NCBI GenBank assembly: GCA_003444615.1
Contig: DLUN01000048.1
Coordinates: 1-9,723, forward strand
Origin: Syntrophomonas sp.
GTDB taxonomy: Bacteria > Bacillota > Syntrophomonadia > Syntrophomonadales > Syntrophomonadaceae
Direction: 5' to 3'
Length of the DNA stretch: 9,723 nt
Part shown: positions 6,600 to 9,723 of the stretch, piece by piece
How positions within the stretch are numbered: the first letter of the stretch is position 1
Layout: each line of letters begins with the position of its first letter
The notes under the pieces: generated by a model
What the model was told of the DNA's origin: nothing
The model's input: only the letters and a program-made list of their open reading frames with translations
The model's database searches: none
Translations under genes and position numbers: made by a program

Positions 6600-6628
6600 T
6601 TGACTGCGAAATATACGTGTGACATAAT
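6600..6628 (+). promoter_or_regulatory. Strong sigma-A-type promoter of the acyl-CoA dehydrogenase gene
   Basis: TTGACT (6600-6605), an exact 17-base spacer, CATAAT (6623-6628); each hexamer matches 5 of 6 consensus positions. The expected transcription start is near 6635, about 30 bases before the ATG at 6666. The promoter falls inside the upstream extension of the open frame, which argues that the protein starts at 6666 and not at the TTG at 6600. Confidence 0.75.
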
Positions 6629-6665
6629 AAAACTACATAAAAATGTTAATTTGGAGGGAAAGGAT

Positions 6666-8366
6666 ATGCTGCTTCTGAATCCAAAACACTTTAATGATCC
6701 GTTTCCAGATGAGAAGACCAACCAGATATTCAGAAAGACTATAGAGTTTTTCGAGGATAAGGGCTTGGAAAGCATCAAAGAAGACGATCAAGACATGGTT
6801 TTTTGCGATGATTGGATAAGGTATAACCAAGAAATAGGTGCATATGCGACTCTGTTGACTCCGGCTGGCTATGGGGATGCCGACTCCCGTTTGGATATGA
6901 ACCGTATGGCACAGTTTAATGAGATTCTGGCTTTTTACGGATTGTCGTTTCAGTACAATTACCAGGTGAGCATCCTGGGTTTGGGACCTATCTGGATGGG
7001 CGATAATGAAGAAGTTAAGCACCGTACAGCTCAGATGCTCAAAGATGGAGGAATATTTGCTTTTGGACTTTCAGAAAAACAGCATGGGGCCGATCTTTAC
7101 TCCAATGAAGTAAAACTGTATCCCCAGGGAAATGGCCAGTATGTGGCTAAAGGTGACAAGTATTACATAGGTAACGGCAATAAAGCCGCGTACGTATCAA
7201 CCTTTGGGAAATATGCTGATACTGACGATTACGTATTTTTTGTAGCGGAAAGCAACCATCCTCGTTACGAGTGCGTGAAAAAGATCAACACCTCTGGAGT
7301 ACGGCCAGCCTACGTGGCGGCTTATACGCTGCATGATTACCCTATTACCAGCAAAGAAATAGTCTCTAGCGGCCAACTAGCCTGGGATTCTGCTCTCAAT
7401 ACCATCAACGTGGGCAAGTTTCAGCTAGGGTTTGCTTCCATTGGTATTTGTACCCATGCCTTGTACGAAGCGATTAATCACTCTCATAATCGCTATTTGT
7501 ATGGCCATCGAGTAACGGATTTTCCACATATAAAGAAACTTTTTACCGAATCATATGTAAGGCTTATGGCTATGAAGCTTTTTGGCTTAAGAGCCATAGA
7601 CTATTTCCGTTCAGCTAATGATTCTGACCGGCGCTACCTATTATATAATCCTATTCAGAAGATGAAGGTAACCACCCAGGGCATGAAGGTAATAGACATG
7701 TTGCTGGATGCCATAGCTGCCAAGGGATACGAACAGGATACCTACTTTGAATTGGCCGTGCGGGACATCGGCATGATCCCCAGATTGGAAGGAACTACCC
7801 ATGTGAACATGGCTTTGGTTATAAAGTTTATGCAAAATTACTTCTTTAACCCCGTTGATTTTGCAGAACTTCCTATCCGCGATGATATAGCCAATGATGA
7901 TTACATTTTGAAACAGACGGCTGGAAGCCTGCGTGCCGTGCGCTTCCCGGATTACAGGAGACCTTATGAGGGAATCTCTACCCCCAATATTGAAGTGTTT
8001 AAGACGCAAATAGAACTACTGAAAGATTTCCTGGGAACTACTCCGCCTTCTCCTGAACAGGCCAAGAATGTAGACTATATGCTGGCTTTGGGCGAAATAT
8101 TTACCATGGTAGCCTATGCTCAGCTCATTCTGGAGAATGCTAAGATGCGTAAAGTAGCGGAAGAAGTTATTGATGAAATATATAACTTCTTAGTCCGCGA
8201 TACTTCAGCATATGCCTTGAATTTGCTCATGAACTTCAATAACTCAGCCGAGCAGGAAGCACTCCTGCGCAAGATGATCATGAAACCAGTCAATGATGAA
8301 GCAGTAAGCGGTAAAGTTTGGAAAGAACATGTATTGAGCCTGGAAGGCACCTACCATATGGAATAG
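6666..8366 (+). CDS. Acyl-CoA dehydrogenase, long form with C-terminal extension (566 aa)
   Basis: FAD-dependent acyl-CoA dehydrogenase family member that should oxidise an acyl-CoA to the 2-enoyl-CoA, the first step of beta-oxidation, passing electrons to ETF. The helical N-domain spans about 1-125. The flavin/substrate beta-domain follows, with FAFGLSEKQHGADLYSNEVK (131-150) in place of the usual TEPxAGSD, then GDKYYIGNGNKAAY (163-176). A C-terminal helical domain begins with VGKFQLGFASIGICTHALYEA. E375 in PRLEGTTHVN (372-381) aligns with the catalytic base of the YEGT motif of short and medium chain enzymes. About 160 residues (400-566) extend past the usual end; classical enzymes are near 380 aa. 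They are helical and resemble the arrangement of FadE- or acyl-CoA oxidase-like members. The start ATG 6666 has GGAGGG (6653-6658) 7 bases upstream. It is monocistronic, with a promoter at 6600-6628 and a terminator at 8371-8403. Substrate is not predictable. Confidence 0.88.
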   Translation: MLLLNPKHFNDPFPDEKTNQIFRKTIEFFEDKGLESIKEDDQDMVFCDDWIRYNQEIGAYATLLTPAGYGDADSRLDMNRMAQFNEILAFYGLSFQYNYQVSILGLGPIWMGDNEEVKHRTAQMLKDGGIFAFGLSEKQHGADLYSNEVKLYPQGNGQYVAKGDKYYIGNGNKAAYVSTFGKYADTDDYVFFVAESNHPRYECVKKINTSGVRPAYVAAYTLHDYPITSKEIVSSGQLAWDSALNTINVGKFQLGFASIGICTHALYEAINHSHNRYLYGHRVTDFPHIKKLFTESYVRLMAMKLFGLRAIDYFRSANDSDRRYLLYNPIQKMKVTTQGMKVIDMLLDAIAAKGYEQDTYFELAVRDIGMIPRLEGTTHVNMALVIKFMQNYFFNPVDFAELPIRDDIANDDYILKQTAGSLRAVRFPDYRRPYEGISTPNIEVFKTQIELLKDFLGTTPPSPEQAKNVDYMLALGEIFTMVAYAQLILENAKMRKVAEEVIDEIYNFLVRDTSAYALNLLMNFNNSAEQEALLRKMIMKPVNDEAVSGKVWKEHVLSLEGTYHME

Positions 8367-8370
8367 AGTG

Positions 8371-8403
8371 AAGACGGGAGAAAATCTCCCGTCTTTTCTT
8401 TTT
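8371..8403 (+). terminator. Rho-independent terminator after the acyl-CoA dehydrogenase gene
   Basis: A 10-bp perfect stem, AAGACGGGAG (8371-8380) with CTCCCGTCTT (8386-8395), has a 5-base loop. A T-rich tract follows (8394-8403, interrupted by one C). It begins 5 bases after the stop codon. The hairpin also lies 9 bases beyond the end of the convergent DUF763 gene, but the minus strand lacks a T-run there. Confidence 0.9.
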
Positions 8404-8411
8404 CTGTAACC

Positions 8412-9575
8412 CTAAAACAAAGTGGGCTGGTGTAGAGCCGGGGATACAGGCATGGGAGGGGCTTCTTCCTGGCAAAGGGGAGTAGCCGGGGCAGTGACAG
8501 CCTCAGCATGCCAGCGGGCCAATTTGCGTAAGGCATTAAGCTCTTCCCGGTGGCCTAGCCGGGCCTTTTTTACAGCCCGCCGCAGGGTGGTATAAGAATT
8601 TTTTATGTCATCTTCTTGTACAGGGAAGGGAAAGCCGTCCTTGCCTCCGTGGGCAAAGGAATAACGGACCGGATCTGCGAAACTGGGCTGCACCCCAAAA
8701 GCTACTTCGGCTACCAAACACAGGGCGCGCAGTGTGGCTGGTCCCACTCCCTTTACTCCTAATAAAGTTTCGAAATCTCCAGGTTGCTGTTCGTAGGCCG
8801 CATGTAAAGAGCGGTTTAAGTAACCGGTGTTAGGAATACTGTGCTGCCTGGGTAAACACAAATGGGAGCAAGCTTGAATGGTTGATAGTTCACTTAGTAA
8901 TTGTTTTGGGGGCAGACAAGCCAGCTGAACAGATAGGCTGCGTACTTCATTATTTTGGCCTGACACTAGGTTGAGAGTATTATGGGTATAGTCGCAGCAG
9001 ATGGCTGCTTGGGGTTCCTCTGTAAATTCTTCTACCTGTGAACCCAGCCAGTGGTAACGCCGGGCTTGGCGCAAATCCTCACGCATTCCTTGCTGAATTA
9101 CCGCCCAGTTTCCCTCCTGGGAAAAAACAAAAAAGTGATGGTAAATCTGGTAGCCATCTTGGACTGCAGAGCTATCCACTTTAGCCGCCATGCGGCTGGC
9201 ATATATCAAGTCATCTGCCTGGCCCCGAATGGGGTAGCGCTCGGCAAAGTCTGCTATTTCTAGAGGAGTCCGGCGTGCTGCTCGTCCTTTTCCGCCGGCC
9301 AGGAATAAACCTGCCTGGGGCCCGATATCTGCCAATCCTTCCTTTAGAGCCCCACAGACCGTAGTAGTTACCCCCGAAGAATGCCAATCAAAGCCAATAA
9401 CGCATCCCAGGGCCTGAAACCAGTAAGGATTTGCCAGGCGTTTCAATACTTCATCAACCCCGAAATCTTCTAGGATTACTTCAACAATGGCTGCGGACAG
9501 CGCCTTCATATGCTCAAAAAGCCAGGTGGGACATTTACCTCCATGGAGAGGCAGATGGGCAGTTCCGGTTCGCAT
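8412..9575 (-). CDS. DUF763 protein with helix-hairpin-helix motif, putative SOS-regulated DNA-processing factor
   Basis: Full-length member (387 aa) of DUF763, a family of unknown biochemical role common in archaea and some anaerobic or thermophilic bacteria. Recognisable family blocks in order are GTAHLPLHGGKCPTWLF (4-20), FQALGCVIGFDWHSSGVTTT (53-72), AGGKGRAARRTP (93-104), QDGYQIYHHFFVF (139-151), WAVIQQGM (157-164) with ARRYHW (171-176), and DPVRYSFAHGGKDGFPFPV (301-319). A helix-hairpin-helix motif, LLGVKGVGPATLRAL (271-285), predicts DNA binding. After about 340 the tail is rich in Lys and Arg, then Pro and Ala, and ends exactly in QPTLF (383-387). This fits the QxxLF sliding-clamp-binding motif. 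The start ATG 9575 has GGAGG about 7 bases upstream. The promoter has an extended -10 (9608-9616), and a LexA-type box overlaps the -35. These signs suggest damage-inducible DNA repair or replication work; that role is inference. Confidence 0.88.
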   Translation of the reverse strand: MRTGTAHLPLHGGKCPTWLFEHMKALSAAIVEVILEDFGVDEVLKRLANPYWFQALGCVIGFDWHSSGVTTTVCGALKEGLADIGPQAGLFLAGGKGRAARRTPLEIADFAERYPIRGQADDLIYASRMAAKVDSSAVQDGYQIYHHFFVFSQEGNWAVIQQGMREDLRQARRYHWLGSQVEEFTEEPQAAICCDYTHNTLNLVSGQNNEVRSLSVQLACLPPKQLLSELSTIQACSHLCLPRQHSIPNTGYLNRSLHAAYEQQPGDFETLLGVKGVGPATLRALCLVAEVAFGVQPSFADPVRYSFAHGGKDGFPFPVQEDDIKNSYTTLRRAVKKARLGHREELNALRKLARWHAEAVTAPATPLCQEEAPPMPVSPALHQPTLF

Positions 9576-9607
9576 GGTTGAACCTCCGGTTATTTAGTAA
9601 TAATGTA

Positions 9608-9636
9608 ATTATACCAGGTTAAGGACCGTAGGAACA
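9608..9636 (-). promoter_or_regulatory. Extended -10 promoter of the DUF763 gene
   Basis: On the minus strand, TGGTATAAT (9608-9616) is a perfect TATAAT with the TGn extension. A weak -35, TGTTCC (9631-9636), lies 17 bases upstream. Transcription would begin near 9600, giving a leader of about 25 bases that contains the ribosome site. The weak -35 hexamer is embedded in the LexA-type operator. Confidence 0.72.
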
Positions 9637-9644
9637 CATGTTTG
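9631..9644 (-). promoter_or_regulatory. Candidate LexA (SOS) box in the DUF763 promoter
   Basis: Read on the minus strand, CAAACATGTGTTCC matches 13 of 14 positions of the Gram-positive LexA/DinR operator CGAACRNRYGTTYC; only the second base differs. The plus-strand reading matches 12 of 14, with all core positions satisfied. It overlaps the -35 region of the DUF763 promoter, a repressing position. No lexA gene is in the window, so the local consensus cannot be confirmed. Confidence 0.6.
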
Positions 9645-9723
9645 GTGCAAGATATGTGCAGCTGTATGAGTATTACCTATTTAACCGCAGGCAAAATACT
9701 CGGATAATTTTACCCAATGCTAA
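9645..9723. other. Non-coding end of window
   Basis: These 79 bases upstream of the DUF763 promoter contain no supported gene. A very weak rightward promoter-like pair (TTGGTG 9642-9647, 17 bases, TATGAG 9665-9670) would share the LexA-type box. A 7-bp inverted repeat (GAGTATT 9668-9674 and AATACTC 9695-9701) is present but unexplained. Confidence 0.3.

Larger units (their letters stand above)
6341..6665. other. Divergent intergenic region (325 bases)
   Basis: This stretch separates the minus-strand helical-protein gene from the plus-strand acyl-CoA dehydrogenase gene. It contains a promoter for each direction (6418-6446 minus, 6600-6628 plus). It also holds two direct copies of TGTGATTGT (6363-6371 and 6414-6422) and a perfect 12-bp palindrome, GCTTTATAAAGC (6477-6488). 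A related half-site, TAAAGCTA, lies at 6527-6534. A tandem CCGATA pair ends just before the rightward -35. No credible coding frame or structured RNA was seen. The repeats could be operators but none matches a regulator site I can name. Confidence 0.6.

Noticed and set aside
6600..6665. Upstream TTG start adding 22 residues to the acyl-CoA dehydrogenase
   Set aside because: The TTG coincides with the -35 of a strong promoter, and GGAGGG sits correctly before the ATG at 6666.
6633..8350. Several minus-strand open frames inside the acyl-CoA dehydrogenase gene
   Set aside because: They are shadows of a gene with clear family motifs and have no ribosome sites or recognisable protein content.
8290..8536. 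Short minus-strand frames across the dehydrogenase end and the DUF763 C-terminus
   Set aside because: They overlap two well-supported genes and cross the terminator; composition is not protein-like.
9642..9670. Rightward promoter (TTGGTG, 17 bases, TATGAG) divergent from DUF763
   Set aside because: Only 3 and 4 of 6 positions match and no rightward gene is visible before the window ends.
1..9723. Mobile elements, CRISPR arrays, tRNA/rRNA, riboswitches, defence or toxin-antitoxin genes
   Set aside because: I looked on both strands and found no transposase, repeat array, clover-leaf, or recognised riboswitch or defence signature.

Overview
The window looks like a chromosomal housekeeping segment of a Firmicutes-type (Clostridia) bacterium. 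The best guess is a fatty-acid-oxidising syntroph of the Syntrophomonadaceae type. The supporting signs are sigma-A-like promoters, GGAGG-type ribosome binding sites with ATG, GTG and TTG starts, short hairpin-plus-T terminators, a Min system that includes MinE, and two acyl-CoA-metabolism genes. The taxonomic guess is inference from gene content; no sequence search was possible. No mobile element, CRISPR array, tRNA or rRNA was seen.

Layout. Bases 1-971 hold the end of a branched-chain amino acid aminotransferase gene whose start lies before the window. A small gene of unknown function follows (about 1092-1346) and closes with a clear terminator. A GTG-started crotonase-family enoyl-CoA hydratase (1528-2325) has its own terminator. 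A TTG-started QueG-like iron-sulfur protein with C-terminal HEAT-like repeats (2536-3663) converges on a minus-strand division operon. That operon is transcribed minD, then minE, then minC (5467 down to 3729). A GC-rich hairpin sits between the convergent ends. Upstream of minD, a strong minus-strand terminator (5602-5644) insulates it from an unrecognised helical protein gene (6340-5801, minus). A 325-base divergent intergenic region then holds two face-to-face promoters. The rightward one drives a long 566-residue acyl-CoA dehydrogenase (6666-8366), which ends in a textbook terminator. The last gene is a minus-strand DUF763 protein (9575-8412).

How the genes fit together. The crotonase and the acyl-CoA dehydrogenase catalyse consecutive types of step in beta-oxidation but are separate transcription units here. 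MinD, MinE and MinC form one septum-placement module. The QueG-like protein keeps eight cluster cysteines but lacks the catalytic aspartate of true epoxyqueuosine reductases, so its substrate may differ.

The most promising lead is the DUF763 gene. Its promoter has a perfect extended -10 element (TGGTATAAT), and a Bacillus-type LexA/SOS box (13 of 14 positions on the minus strand) lies over the -35 region. The protein carries a helix-hairpin-helix DNA-binding motif. It ends, after a proline-rich tail, in QPTLF, which fits the QxxLF sliding-clamp-binding motif. Together these suggest an undescribed, damage-inducible DNA repair or replication factor.
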